This document shows, piece after piece, positions 9,049-22,317 of a stretch of DNA of 64,000 nt. Source of the DNA: Pedobacter sp. MC2016-24 (GTDB lineage Bacteria; Bacteroidota; Bacteroidia; Sphingobacteriales; Sphingobacteriaceae). How positions within the stretch are numbered: position 1 is the stretch's first letter; every line of letters starts with the position of its first letter. A program made the translations under genes and the position numbers. Under the pieces are notes generated by a model, which made no database searches, was not told the origin of the DNA, and saw nothing but the letters and a program-made list of their open reading frames with translations. Location: NCBI RefSeq assembly GCF_015223055.1, contig NZ_JADFBX010000001.1, positions 1 through 64,000 of the forward strand, in the 5' to 3' direction.

Positions 9049-10044
9049 CTACAACCAGTTGTTGAGTTTATACCATTTAACAGTTTGTGTAATTCCTTTC
9101 TCCAGATTAAACTGCGGATCATACTGCAGGTCTGTTTTTGCAGCGTCGATATTACAAGCCCAGTTGATGGCCGTTAGCTCTGACATTTTCTCCTTGTTCA
9201 GAGCGGGGGTATCTTTTCTGTTTTTATACAGGAAATCCATTACCGTAGCCATTAAACTAACTACAGATACCGGGAGATGAAACTTAATGGTACGCTTATG
9301 TAAAGCCTTCCTGGTGAAATCAGCCAGGGCGTAGCGGTCATAAGCATGGCCATCAGAGATGTTATATTTCTTTTGAACCGTCTTACTCGATAGCGCAGCG
9401 ATCACCACATCCACCAGATCTTTCACATATACAAAACTCAATTGCTGTTTAAACCGACCGATATGAGGCTCTAAACCACCGTTGATGCTTTTAAATAAAA
9501 TGAATAAATCCTTTTCACGTGGGCCATATACGGCCGTCGGTCGTATGGTAATTAGAGGCAATTGCTTGAATTCAGCAAGATATTGTTCTGCCAGTAATTT
9601 GCTGGCGCCATAATTGGTAACCGGACGAGGCGCTGTATTGTCTTTGATTTCCTGGCTTAAATCGTCTAGCGGACCAACAGCCGCCAGACTACTTAAAAAT
9701 ATAAATTTTTCCAGTGGAAAATGCGCCGTGCTGGCTGCAAGGGCTAAATTTTGTGTATAGCCTGCATTTACCAGGTCATATTCAGCCTTGGTTTTTGCCT
9801 TGGTAATTCCGGCAGCATGAATGATATAATGATATTGTTTCTCTTCCAGCTCTTGCTTTAAAGCCGGTACAGAGGTATAGTCAAGATGTGTATACTGAAT
9901 GTTCAGTCCTTTAAGATGTGTTTTGTCACTGCTGGGTCTTACCGCAGCAAAGACTTCTAAACCTGCAATAACCGCAGCTTCAATCAAATGGTAACCCACA
10001 AATCCACTTGCACCGGTAATCAATACCCGCTTCTTTTCCGTCAT
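9049..10044 (-). CDS. NAD-dependent epimerase/dehydratase, probable ceramide reductase (CerR-like)
   Basis: About 331 aa from ATG at 10044. A longer reading starting at 10089 would overlap the previous gene by 44 nt and add 15 non-conserved residues, whereas ATG at 10044 sits 1 nt after the upstream stop. The extended-SDR fold is clear: VLITGASGFVGYHL at the N-terminus (GxxGxxG), SSLAAVGP, then YGASK (YxxxK active site) and an RPTAVYGPREKD segment. It is third in the operon after serine palmitoyltransferase and the GNAT-like gene. In Caulobacter an epimerase-family protein (CerR) reduces the keto group after ceramide formation. The same role here follows from gene order and family; a sugar epimerase is the alternative. 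Confidence 0.78.
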   Translation of the reverse strand: MTEKKRVLITGASGFVGYHLIEAAVIAGLEVFAAVRPSSDKTHLKGLNIQYTHLDYTSVPALKQELEEKQYHYIIHAAGITKAKTKAEYDLVNAGYTQNLALAASTAHFPLEKFIFLSSLAAVGPLDDLSQEIKDNTAPRPVTNYGASKLLAEQYLAEFKQLPLITIRPTAVYGPREKDLFILFKSINGGLEPHIGRFKQQLSFVYVKDLVDVVIAALSSKTVQKKYNISDGHAYDRYALADFTRKALHKRTIKFHLPVSVVSLMATVMDFLYKNRKDTPALNKEKMSELTAINWACNIDAAKTDLQYDPQFNLEKGITQTVKWYKLNNWL

Positions 10045-10045
10045 C

Positions 10046-12912
<2,867 letters not shown>

Positions 12913-13221
12913 ATGAAGATATTTATTACAGGCCTTCCGTTAGAAGTAGGGGAAGATGAATTAACAGCCGTATTTGGTGATTTCGGTCAAGTAAAATCAC
13001 TTAGGATTATCAAAGATCGCGAGACTGGTCAAAGTCGTGGATTTGGATTTGTGGAAATGCCCGTTGATGAAGAGGCAAGAGAAGCAATCAAACGCATGAA
13101 CGGTGGCGATTATAACGGTAACCGCATCAAAGTTGCTGAAGCACAAGAAAAACCAAATACTGGTGGTGGTGGTGCAGGTGGTGGCTTTAGACGCAATAAC
13201 CGCACAGAAAAAAGCTATTAA
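12913..13221 (+). CDS. RRM-domain RNA-binding protein
   Basis: 102 aa. A single RNA recognition motif covers residues 1-78, with RNP2 as IFITGL (3-8) and RNP1 as RGFGFVEM (around 41-48). A Gly/Arg/Asn-rich tail follows (residues 84-102). Small RRM proteins of this kind are abundant in Bacteroidota, which lack an obvious Hfq; some act in post-transcriptional regulation of polysaccharide use. The gene is monocistronic, with its own promoter and a terminator after it (13270-13303). Function here is by family only. Confidence 0.92.
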   Translation: MKIFITGLPLEVGEDELTAVFGDFGQVKSLRIIKDRETGQSRGFGFVEMPVDEEAREAIKRMNGGDYNGNRIKVAEAQEKPNTGGGGAGGGFRRNNRTEKSY

Positions 13222-13269
13222 TTAGCTCATTCAATTTGCTGATTCTATTTTAGAACAATGTATATAGGA

Positions 13270-13303
13270 CGGCAGTTGCGAATAAATCACGACTGCTGTT
13301 TTT
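13270..13303 (+). terminator. Intrinsic terminator after the RRM gene
   Basis: CGGCAGT (13270-13276) pairs with ACTGCTG (13292-13298), including one G-U pair, followed by five T. It lies 49 nt after the RRM stop codon. Confidence 0.65.
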
Positions 13304-13425
13304 ATTTCTGTTCTGACGAAGGTGGGTTTTAGTCGTGCTTAAATAGAGCATTGACTAAACTTTTCCACTTTTAAATCTGGGCATGCTGTTTTCTTTCCCG
13401 ATAGCGGTTAAGCAAAATATTTTAA

Positions 13426-13433
13426 TAGTTTTG
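13426..13433 (+). promoter_or_regulatory. Putative -7 box (TAGTTTTG) 8 nt before lysoplasmalogenase ATG
   Basis: Exact TAnnTTTG match. With the usual 4-7 nt to the transcription start, the mRNA would begin at or next to the ATG at 13442. The box is part of a 7-bp inverted repeat (AGCAAAA / TTTTGCT, 13411-13435). Confidence 0.5.
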
Positions 13434-13441
13434 CTAAAGAA

Positions 13442-14134
13442 ATGAAAAACATGCTTAAAAAGTATTTGAAATTTAACCTGCTCTTTGCCCTGATTTTTGT
13501 TTTACAGCTGACGGCAGAAGCCTGGCAAATCACACTACTCAGGCAAATCTCCAAACCCTGCATAGCGATATCTTTGATGCTTTTGCTTGCTTCCGAAACT
13601 GCGCTTAAAGGCAGGTTTCACAAAAGAGTATTTGCGGGACTGATCTTTGGCCTTGCAGGTGATATTTTTCTCCTGTTTGCTTCAGGAAATGAATCTTATT
13701 TCCTATGGGGGCTTTTCTCCTTTTTGATCGGTCATATTTGTTATACCAGTGCTTTTTATCTCGATTTTAAGTCAGCCCCTGAGTTGGATAAGCGCGGGGC
13801 CAGAATTGCGATTGGCACTTGCGCAATACTGGTCATTGGTTTTTATCTGTATTTGAGGCCGTATCTCGGTCACATGAAGCTGCCGGTGATGATCTATATG
13901 CTGGTGATCAGCATGATGGTCATGATGGCTTGTTTCAGGAACCTTCGGGTAAACGCCATTAGTTTTAATTTAATCCTGACAGGCGCCATACTTTTTATGA
14001 TTTCAGATGCAATCCTGGCCTATAATAAATTTGTTCAACCCTTTAGTACCGGTCAGATCATCATTATGTCCAGCTACATGGCAGCACAATACCTGATCAC
14101 CATAGGCGCTTCAACGCGCAAGTTGCTCAACTAA
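13442..14134 (+). CDS. YhhN/TMEM86 family lysoplasmalogenase
   Basis: 230 aa with about eight hydrophobic segments. YhhN-family markers are SKPCIAISLMLLL (near residue 36), GLAGDIFLLF (near 75) and SDAILAYNKF (near 180); the paired acidic residues in the latter two are the catalytic type. Lysoplasmalogenases cleave the vinyl-ether bond of lysoplasmalogens; the bacterial substrate is often unknown. Its 3' end overlaps the convergent pbpC gene by 4 bp. The gene probably has its own near-leaderless promoter. Confidence 0.85.
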   Translation: MKNMLKKYLKFNLLFALIFVLQLTAEAWQITLLRQISKPCIAISLMLLLASETALKGRFHKRVFAGLIFGLAGDIFLLFASGNESYFLWGLFSFLIGHICYTSAFYLDFKSAPELDKRGARIAIGTCAILVIGFYLYLRPYLGHMKLPVMIYMLVISMMVMMACFRNLRVNAISFNLILTGAILFMISDAILAYNKFVQPFSTGQIIIMSSYMAAQYLITIGASTRKLLN

Positions 14135-16521
14135 TGTTTGTTAGTATCAAGAATAGTGAAGGTTTGAACCAATCGTTCTCCATTTTCATCAACCAGCGTT
14201 AAGGTGTGTTTACCCGGATTGGGACTAAGCTCCAGTTGATGGTAATTTTTAGTTGTTCCCACATAAGCATTGTCTATATGCCAGTATATTTTCGCATTGG
14301 CATCCCGATGCGTGGCATTGAGTACAACTTTACCCCGGCGACCGTCAAATTCTAGGGGAACGTAGATGCTGGTATTGTTTTTAGGGTAGATCATCTCCAT
14401 CACATAATTTCCGGCGGCATCACTGCAACCTGGCTTAAAAGGAGGTAATATTTTGTAATCACTATGTTTTATTTTATAATAATATTCCATAGCAGGAGGT
14501 AAAATAAACCAGGACTGATGTACCATATTTCCAGGAGATTCACACACATCGGTCACCCGATATTGACCGGTAGGATCCAGGTGTACCAGTTTATGAAAGG
14601 GACATAATGCTGTACGTTCGCCCGCGGGTGAAACCAATTCTTCGATGACTTCATTGCAATATGTACCAGCTTTATAGCCACTCTGTTTGCAAATACGCAT
14701 TTTTTTTAAATTGTGTTTTGGTGTTTGAAACCATTTTCCCGCTGGTAACTGCTTAAAAATATCAAACAGGACCGGAGCTGCCACGTCAATACCCGTTAAA
14801 CCCGGGCGGCCTTCTCCATCGGCATTGCCTACCCAAACACAAACGACATATTGTGGTGTTAAGCCAATCGCCCAACCATCGCGGAAGCCAAAACTGGTTC
14901 CGGTTTTCCAGGCTACGCGTTGTGCAGAGGAAAATTGTTCCCAGAGGCCTTCTTCGCCCGGGCGCATCAGCTCTTCCATCGCATTAAAGGTGTTCCATAT
15001 GGAGGCGTAATCAAAATTTGAACTCAGCTCTGCTTCAAAGCGGTCGAAACGTTCGTCTCTTTGTCCTGCAACATATAAAGGCGCATCGTAATCGTGTATA
15101 TTATACTTCCCCTGATAGTTGTTAAAATGGTTTAGGGTACGCGCCATGCCCAGATATGCTTTTGCCAGATCCCACATGGTGACCTCGCTGCCGCCAAGAA
15201 TAAGGGATAAACCATAGTGATCTGCCGGCTTATTCAGTGTACTGATACCGAGTTTTTTCAGTTTATCATAAAAACGCTGGTATTTATAATTCTGCAGCAT
15301 CTTTACTGCCGGAATATTCAAAGACCTGCTCAGGGCTTTGTCGGCAGGAATTGCACCATCATAACCAAGGTCGTAGTTTTGCGGGGAATAGCCGTTAATT
15401 TGTGTGGGAACATCAGGAACCAATGTTTTAGGCAACAGAAATCCATCGTTCATCATGCTGGCATATAATAGCGGCTTTAAGGTGCTACCCGGACTCCGTG
15501 CTGCTTTAATCATATCCACATGGCTTTCCAGCTCTTTATGTTCTGGCTGATAGATATTGCCCACATAACTGATTACTGATCCTTTACTGACATCTAACAC
15601 AAGAGCCGCAATGTTATTGATGTCGTTTGCCCTGTAGCGGTTGTTGTAACGCTTAAGCAACCCGTTCACCTTGAGCTGAAGCTCATAGTTTAGTGTAGAA
15701 ATAATTTTTGTGCTTTCTATTCCCAGGGCTTTACGCTCCGCTTTAAAACGATTGAGCAAATGAGGTGCATTTTGGGGTAAAGGTTGCGGTTTACCAGGAA
15801 TTGGCTCTAGTTTAGATAAATTAGCACTGGCCTGATCAATCATGTGCAATGCTGCCACTTTATCCAGTAAGTCGTTTCTCTTTTTGATCAGTTTCGTGGA
15901 GTTCTTGCCTGGATGCACCAGGGAAGGGCTATTTGGCAATACAGCAAGCGTTGCCATTTCGCCCCAGGAAAGACTGCCCGCACTGCGACCAAAATAGCGC
16001 CAGGCAGCAGCATCTAAGCCCACTACATTGCTGCCAAAAGGTGCATGTGTGGCATATAGATTTAAAATCTCTTTTTTGGAATAGCGCAACTCCAGTCTGA
16101 AAGCCAAAATTACTTCAATCAATTTTTGCCATACCGTTCTACTTTCCCTGCGTGACAATCGAATCACCTGCATGCTTAGGGTACTACCACCACTAACCAC
16201 ACTTTTTGCCTTGAAATTTTGACGCAAGGCGCGGCCCATCGCCAGCGGATCAATACCAATGTGACTGTAAAATCGCTTATCTTCAAAGGCAATGATGCAA
16301 TCCGCAAATTTCTCCGGAATGCTGTCTGCCATTGGAAAGCGCCACTGTCCGTCCCTTGCAATCGCAGCGCTGAGTAATTCGCCATTGGATGCCTCCACTA
16401 CGTAGGATGTAGGGCTCACAAATAACCTGGAGGGTAAACAGAACCAAAACCAGACGAACATTGCCAGGCAAATGCCATCGCTGATCATCAGTTTTGGTTC
16501 ATAAAGGATATTTTTTAGCAT
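14131..16521 (-). CDS. pbpC: Penicillin-binding protein 1C
   Basis: 796 aa. N-terminal membrane helix (about residues 12-33), then a GT51 transglycosylase domain with the catalytic Glu in IAFEDKRFYSHIG (E80). The transpeptidase domain has SxxK as S346-TLK349 (RSPGSTLKPLLY) and KTGTSFGFRDGWAIG as the third motif. A BiPBP-C beta domain ends the protein (about 690-796). PbpC polymerises peptidoglycan and pairs with alpha-2-macroglobulin in many Gram-negatives. Here it starts one nucleotide after the stop of the A2M gene, a clear operon with coupled translation, in the order A2M then pbpC. Confidence 0.95.
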   Translation of the reverse strand: MLKNILYEPKLMISDGICLAMFVWFWFCLPSRLFVSPTSYVVEASNGELLSAAIARDGQWRFPMADSIPEKFADCIIAFEDKRFYSHIGIDPLAMGRALRQNFKAKSVVSGGSTLSMQVIRLSRRESRTVWQKLIEVILAFRLELRYSKKEILNLYATHAPFGSNVVGLDAAAWRYFGRSAGSLSWGEMATLAVLPNSPSLVHPGKNSTKLIKKRNDLLDKVAALHMIDQASANLSKLEPIPGKPQPLPQNAPHLLNRFKAERKALGIESTKIISTLNYELQLKVNGLLKRYNNRYRANDINNIAALVLDVSKGSVISYVGNIYQPEHKELESHVDMIKAARSPGSTLKPLLYASMMNDGFLLPKTLVPDVPTQINGYSPQNYDLGYDGAIPADKALSRSLNIPAVKMLQNYKYQRFYDKLKKLGISTLNKPADHYGLSLILGGSEVTMWDLAKAYLGMARTLNHFNNYQGKYNIHDYDAPLYVAGQRDERFDRFEAELSSNFDYASIWNTFNAMEELMRPGEEGLWEQFSSAQRVAWKTGTSFGFRDGWAIGLTPQYVVCVWVGNADGEGRPGLTGIDVAAPVLFDIFKQLPAGKWFQTPKHNLKKMRICKQSGYKAGTYCNEVIEELVSPAGERTALCPFHKLVHLDPTGQYRVTDVCESPGNMVHQSWFILPPAMEYYYKIKHSDYKILPPFKPGCSDAAGNYVMEMIYPKNNTSIYVPLEFDGRRGKVVLNATHRDANAKIYWHIDNAYVGTTKNYHQLELSPNPGKHTLTLVDENGERLVQTFTILDTNKH

Positions 16522-16522
16522 T

Positions 16523-19500
16523 TTATTTAATTACCTGCACCCATTTCCCTGCCTCAGTTGCACTGATGTTATTGTTATACATCGCTTCACATTGTACTGC
16601 CGATAGATAATATTTACCAATGTAAGATGCATTCAATAACACCTTATAAGTTACTGTTTGATTTTCCCTGAGGTTGAAATAGGTAAATACGCGATCGTCC
16701 CGGATATCCCGGTAAGTATAAGGAGCGGAAGCTAGCATGCTCTCATTATCATTCAGCCTGGTATTGATGATCTCCCATCCCGATGGGAAGATCTGAGTCA
16801 ATGCCATTTGCTCATAATAACCCATTCTACCCGGATTTCTCAGGGTTACTTCCGCGTAAAAATCAGTTCCTTGTTTTAGTAAAGCCGGATCCAGCGTTTT
16901 ACCATTTAGTAATTTATAGCTGATACTCATGTCGAGCACTTCAGGATTATTTGGCAGAAAATTATTCTGACCGGCAGCAGGCTGTCCCTGCAAAATCAAT
17001 CTTGCAAAAAGCACCCGGTCTCCGGTATTCGTAATGCTCAGGTTATTGCCTCCTTTGAAGCCAAGTGCCGTCGTATTTAAGAATTGATTGCCATTCACCT
17101 GACCTTTATTTCCATCTATAACATAGCTATATTTAAGGTTGTTGCTGGCTTTGTTGGCGCCACAGAATTTAGCAATGGCCAATAAACTATAGGCGGTAGT
17201 CTGCGTACTATACCAGGTTTCCTGTCCTAGTTTTTGGGCCAGTGACTGCAACACCCTGCCTGCTTCTGCTTTACGGCCCATGAGTATCATGGTTTCCAGA
17301 ATCATGGCTTCATCTCTCACGTCTGAGCCATAAGTTCCGCCAAGTTGTGTATATGGATTTTGCTCAATCGCTAAGCCCCTGATCAATGCATTTGCTGCAT
17401 CGGTTTGCCCGGCTAATTTATAAGCTGCAGCCAAACGCCATTTGGCTGTCACAGATAAATACTGGAAGCCGCGCAACCTATTCATTGCCGCCATTTCAGG
17501 TCGTTTAGCTAAGGCTAGAACATACAAACGGTAAGACTGAGAAAGATCACCACCATAGAAATTGGTGCTGTTTGGAGCCCATCCATTGGCTTTCGTTTTT
17601 AAGTAGCGCAATAGCTCGTCCAGCATACCGACTGGCATGGTATAACCAGCGTTCTGTGCTTCTACAAGGAAATGGCCGGCATAATTGCTGCCCCATTCAT
17701 CTGCTGTATTCTCTCCAGGCCAGTAAGCAAGACCACCGTCGGTTGCCTGGTAGCCACGCAATCGGTTGATGCCTGCTTTTAGATTGGCTTCTGTACTTGT
17801 TTGTTGTTGTGCGGAAAGCGGCGCCAGCTGATTTAAGTACAACTGTGGAAATATCGCAGAAGTAACCTGCTCCACGCAACCATGTGGGTATTGAACCAGG
17901 TAACTCAATCGTTTTTTTAAGTTGATCGGAGGGATGGATGATATTTCTAGACTTCCCGAATTGGTTCCTGCTATCCCGATCGGGTTGTAACGGGTACCCC
18001 AGTTTTTGCCAGGTTCAATCACCGCAGAAAGTACATTGGTTACAAAAGGACTTGGATTTCGGATATCCAATTCCACATCATAAACTGTTTTTTCTGCGCC
18101 ACTTTGCGCAATCAACTTAATTTTTGCGATACCAGTCAGTTCAGGAGCCTGAACTTCAAAGTAAGCCATTTGCTCTCCAGGTTGTTTGAAACTAAGCTGT
18201 ATGGCTTTATTACCCTGTACGTTTAAGTTTTGCGTTTGCAGTGTTAAGGTCACATTTTTCAGGTTTTTCTCTGTAGCAAATACCGTAGCAGGTAAGGTAA
18301 AGGTTTCACCTGGTCCGATTACGCGGGGAACAGTAGCCAGCAACATCAAAGGTTTTTTAACCTGTACCGATTTTTCGGTTGCACCATATGCTCCGTCTTG
18401 TCCGGCAATAACCATGGCACGAACTGCGCCGATGTACTGCGGAAGTTTAAACTGGTGTGTTTTATTTTCACCTTTGCCCAAAGCAAAAGGCCCAAGGTAT
18501 TTGACCACAGGAACAAAACGGTTTGCCTTAGCCGGATTTAGGTTCCGGTTTACACTGCCGTCACCACCAATACTCAGGATCCGTTCCAGGTTTCCACCCC
18601 ATGCACCCAATACATAGTCGAACAAATCCCAGGTTTTTACACCCAAACCTTCACGTGCATAGAATACCGGATGCGGATCAGGAGTTTTGAACCTGGTTAA
18701 ATCCAATAAACCCTCATCTACAATAGCAATGGTATAGGTCATGGCCTTACCATTTTGTTCAGATACAGTGATGCTGCTTAAGGTTTCAGGCTTCAACTTA
18801 TCGGCCATTTTTATGACAGGTTTCAGTATGGTTTCCGGATCTTCAATTAACAATGGAATTGCACCATACATACGGATAGGCAAATCGTTTACAGTCTGTG
18901 CATGTGGTTGCAGCAAGGTTACATTGGCAAAAACATTTGGCGCCATGTTTTTCTCTGCCTTAAAGGTAAACTGTGTCTGGCCTGCCTTGGTGTCGGTCCA
19001 GAAAGTTTTCAATACCCGGCTACCATTCTCAATAGAAATCAAGGCCCGGCCACCATCTCCCGATGGGATGGTCAGCACCACATCTTCACCAACCTTAAAT
19101 TTCGTTTTGTTGGCTGTAAAGGATAACATGGCTGCTTCTGTCGGATTACTCGACTGTTCGCGTTGTGCCCATCCCGGCCAGTCTACATAAACTGATTTTC
19201 CAGTGACGTGACCACCATTTACATCTCTTACGAGGATCAGGAAACGACCCCATTCTGGTTCATCCAATCTTAAATTCCAACTACCCTTACCATCTGACAG
19301 GGTAATGTTCTGTTTGCTGATTATTTTGTTATAACTGTTTTGCGTAAAATTGGCATAAGAATTTTCATTGTCCTGATCCCACCACCAGCGCCATTGAACC
19401 TTGTACAGCTCTACGTCCACCGTTTTCGCTCCGCTAACCAGCTTACCATTCCGGTCTACATTTACAATTTCAATTTTATGATCTTTACCGGTCAGCAACA

Positions 19501-22120
19501 TTCCGCTCATTTTATCACCTTCAGGCGTTTTTATACCATAGTAATTGTTATAAACATGGTAGGGAATGCTAAAGTTATCTATGCTGAAATTACCACCGGC
19601 TTCAAATACCTTGGTAGAGAAATTGGCTTTAAGCATGCCCGGAGCCGTATTGTTCTCATTTAAATTGGTATTCACAATTGCCGAACCATTTTCATTTAGC
19701 GTACCTTCAAAAATGGTTTTAACCTGCGATTCGAAGTTCACCGTTGGGTTGTCAAAAGTAAATGCTTCAAAGCCTTTAAACGTGGTTTTCATGGTGTTCA
19801 GGTTCACATCTACCTTCGCTTTCAAGTTTTTGCCAGGTGCACCGAACAGCCAGGTGGCAGACAGGCTGGCTGTAGAACCCGGACCTGAAGCCAGGTAGGT
19901 ACGGTTACCGATGTCAAAATTGATTTTTAGCCTGTTCGGCATCACGGTTTCAATTTTCAGTGTCTTGGTAAAGGTGGCGCCGCCAGCTTTTACTTTAGCC
20001 ATCCAGTTGCCGGTTGGCGCTGTACTTTCAGTTGCTGTTCTAAAGGCATAAAAACCATTTAAAGGTTTTCCGTTAATGATCTTTTTAACCAGTTGCCCAT
20101 GTGGGTTATATAATTCAAAAGTAACCGGATAACCTCCAGGTAGTTTTTTGAGTTTATCTTCCAGCACAAAAGACACAAATACGGAATCGCCTGGCCGCCA
20201 CACACCACGCTCACCATAAATAAAGCCTTTTAATCCATTCTGAACCACATCACCACCAACATCAAAACGGCTTAAGGGCAAAGAGTTGCCATCATCAAGT
20301 TTCAGATAACCGCGTTCATCGCCATTTTTGGCGATCAGCAGGAAGGGTTTTCTTTTCAAATCGAAAGTAGCCATACCATCTCCATCAGTTTTTACGGTAT
20401 GGATGAGCTGGCGCTGATAGTCCAGCAATTCCAGCGTTATGCCACTTAGCGCTTTGGTACTTAGCAGGTCTGTAGCCACAATCAGCATGCTGTTGTCATT
20501 GCCGCGTTTGGCAATCAAGCCAATATTTGAAGCCATTAAATTTCTACTGGCCCAACGCTCATTGGTGTAGTAAGAAGGCGTACATGGATTGTCGCGATCT
20601 TCCCAGCGATAGTTATTTGGATAATAACTATTGTACCGCTCCCAAAATTCATCATCTTCATCTATTTTTTCGCCATAACCATTGTATTCATCACCGTTAT
20701 CATCTGTGGCAATCGAACCATCTCCATTGTCCTTTTCTGCACATTTAAATACATTATATTGTTGTCTGAAACCAATGGTTACACGATATAGTGCACCCGG
20801 CTCTGTACGGATAATCTTGTCCAAGTCAAGCGTAAAACGATGCTTTTTATGTAAATCCAATGCCTTATCTTCATCCAGTCTGATCGTTTTCTGAATGATC
20901 GGCTTACCTACACGGCGCAATTCCTGGCCATCTTTATAATTGTTGGTCTGAAAAAACTGAGGTATGTTGTTTTCATATATCTTGATCACCGTAACATCCA
21001 CAGCCTTTAAATTTACCGCTTCAAAAGGGAGCACCAGTTTTCCGGAATTGGGCAGGATCGTGCCGTTTCCGGCGATCGTAACTGAAGGTAGTTTATTCTC
21101 AAAAATGATGTTTGCAGCTTTAGCAGCTTGTAGTTTCTTACTGTTGATGTTTTCTACACCAGCATCAACGCTTAAAGTGTAAGTGCCTTCCAGACTTTGA
21201 GGGGAATAGATTTTTACCTGGCTGCCATCAATGGTATACTTAGGGTCAGATACACCACTCAGTGAGATCAAACCGTTTAAATCCTGTCCCACAGCAATAG
21301 GTTCTGAGAACTGCACCAATGCAAAATCTTCCATATCCTGAACAGCCTTCATATCCAACACCTTAAATACTCCTGAAGCTGGTACCACTACAATTTCCTC
21401 ACCTTTATTATCGGCTCCGATTTCCGATCCAGACCAAATCAGATTTAAGGATACTTCTTGTTTGGCTTTTTTAATGCTGTCCACAACAAATGTTGAAGTG
21501 TTATTGGCTGGATTGTGCTGCCATTTCACCTTCAAAGTTTGTGGGAATTCGATTTTCAGGGATTGCTCAATGGCTTTTGCATCTTCCTGATCCGAAGTAC
21601 TGATTTCTCCGCTCAACTTCATATAATCTAAAGTGGTGTTATTTTGTGAAACCAGTCCGTTCTGACTGAGCTTCATTCCTGGGGTAATGACTTTAAAGTC
21701 AAACTCGAACTCTTCCAATCCCTTTTCTGTATCCTGAATTTTAGCTAAGTTTAATGTAGCCTCATAAGTTTTTCCCGGTTTAAGATCTTCTTCCGGTCTG
21801 AATTCTACAGTCTGCGCATCGATCCAGTAAGTTTTACCCTTTACTGAAGGGGAGAAACTGAACAGGTCACGGCTGTCGGCCACGCCAATATCGGCCATCG
21901 TTTTAACCTGGCTGGCCAAGTGAACCCGAATGAAACTTTTCTTTGAAACGGTACCCGAAGTGTAGGCCTCAATGTATTTGGCATATTTCTGATTGTAATC
22001 GTTAGGCCGCTGTTTTTTTAATATCAATACTGCGGCTAGTCCAATGAGGGCTATTGCTACCGCGACAATCAGTGGCTTTTTATTCCTTTTTAGAAAGGAA
22101 GGTTGTTGGGATGATTCCAT
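16523..22120 (-). CDS. Bacterial alpha-2-macroglobulin with thioester motif
   Basis: 1865 aa, anchored by one N-terminal membrane helix (about residues 15-35) rather than a lipobox. MG-type beta domains fill the first 1100 residues, with VWRPGDSVFVSF (macroglobulin domain) and the DEGLLDLTRFKTPDPHPVFYAR segment typical of the MG7 family. The thioester motif CVEQ is at residues 1415-1418 in YPHGCVEQVTSAIFPQ. A TED alpha/alpha domain follows, with repeats such as GGLAYWPGE. These proteins trap proteases in the periplasm through the thioester and cooperate with PbpC in wall repair. A very acidic Asp/Asn/Tyr-rich insert lies near residues 455-510. Likely expressed with pbpC. Confidence 0.93.
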   Translation of the reverse strand: MESSQQPSFLKRNKKPLIVAVAIALIGLAAVLILKKQRPNDYNQKYAKYIEAYTSGTVSKKSFIRVHLASQVKTMADIGVADSRDLFSFSPSVKGKTYWIDAQTVEFRPEEDLKPGKTYEATLNLAKIQDTEKGLEEFEFDFKVITPGMKLSQNGLVSQNNTTLDYMKLSGEISTSDQEDAKAIEQSLKIEFPQTLKVKWQHNPANNTSTFVVDSIKKAKQEVSLNLIWSGSEIGADNKGEEIVVVPASGVFKVLDMKAVQDMEDFALVQFSEPIAVGQDLNGLISLSGVSDPKYTIDGSQVKIYSPQSLEGTYTLSVDAGVENINSKKLQAAKAANIIFENKLPSVTIAGNGTILPNSGKLVLPFEAVNLKAVDVTVIKIYENNIPQFFQTNNYKDGQELRRVGKPIIQKTIRLDEDKALDLHKKHRFTLDLDKIIRTEPGALYRVTIGFRQQYNVFKCAEKDNGDGSIATDDNGDEYNGYGEKIDEDDEFWERYNSYYPNNYRWEDRDNPCTPSYYTNERWASRNLMASNIGLIAKRGNDNSMLIVATDLLSTKALSGITLELLDYQRQLIHTVKTDGDGMATFDLKRKPFLLIAKNGDERGYLKLDDGNSLPLSRFDVGGDVVQNGLKGFIYGERGVWRPGDSVFVSFVLEDKLKKLPGGYPVTFELYNPHGQLVKKIINGKPLNGFYAFRTATESTAPTGNWMAKVKAGGATFTKTLKIETVMPNRLKINFDIGNRTYLASGPGSTASLSATWLFGAPGKNLKAKVDVNLNTMKTTFKGFEAFTFDNPTVNFESQVKTIFEGTLNENGSAIVNTNLNENNTAPGMLKANFSTKVFEAGGNFSIDNFSIPYHVYNNYYGIKTPEGDKMSGMLLTGKDHKIEIVNVDRNGKLVSGAKTVDVELYKVQWRWWWDQDNENSYANFTQNSYNKIISKQNITLSDGKGSWNLRLDEPEWGRFLILVRDVNGGHVTGKSVYVDWPGWAQREQSSNPTEAAMLSFTANKTKFKVGEDVVLTIPSGDGGRALISIENGSRVLKTFWTDTKAGQTQFTFKAEKNMAPNVFANVTLLQPHAQTVNDLPIRMYGAIPLLIEDPETILKPVIKMADKLKPETLSSITVSEQNGKAMTYTIAIVDEGLLDLTRFKTPDPHPVFYAREGLGVKTWDLFDYVLGAWGGNLERILSIGGDGSVNRNLNPAKANRFVPVVKYLGPFALGKGENKTHQFKLPQYIGAVRAMVIAGQDGAYGATEKSVQVKKPLMLLATVPRVIGPGETFTLPATVFATEKNLKNVTLTLQTQNLNVQGNKAIQLSFKQPGEQMAYFEVQAPELTGIAKIKLIAQSGAEKTVYDVELDIRNPSPFVTNVLSAVIEPGKNWGTRYNPIGIAGTNSGSLEISSIPPINLKKRLSYLVQYPHGCVEQVTSAIFPQLYLNQLAPLSAQQQTSTEANLKAGINRLRGYQATDGGLAYWPGENTADEWGSNYAGHFLVEAQNAGYTMPVGMLDELLRYLKTKANGWAPNSTNFYGGDLSQSYRLYVLALAKRPEMAAMNRLRGFQYLSVTAKWRLAAAYKLAGQTDAANALIRGLAIEQNPYTQLGGTYGSDVRDEAMILETMILMGRKAEAGRVLQSLAQKLGQETWYSTQTTAYSLLAIAKFCGANKASNNLKYSYVIDGNKGQVNGNQFLNTTALGFKGGNNLSITNTGDRVLFARLILQGQPAAGQNNFLPNNPEVLDMSISYKLLNGKTLDPALLKQGTDFYAEVTLRNPGRMGYYEQMALTQIFPSGWEIINTRLNDNESMLASAPYTYRDIRDDRVFTYFNLRENQTVTYKVLLNASYIGKYYLSAVQCEAMYNNNISATEAGKWVQVIK

Positions 22121-22317
22121 AAGCTGGGTAATGTAATAATTAGATGTGTAGGAAAATTAGGGAAAATGATTGTAAAGCAAAAACTATTATTATCCACAAA
22201 TTGGAGAAATACCGCAAAATATTAAGATTGTGTAAAAATAATTGGAATAAATATCAATTATCTAACAATATGGTAACATAAAAATTCCAGATTTGTAACC
22301 ACATTATACAAATACTT

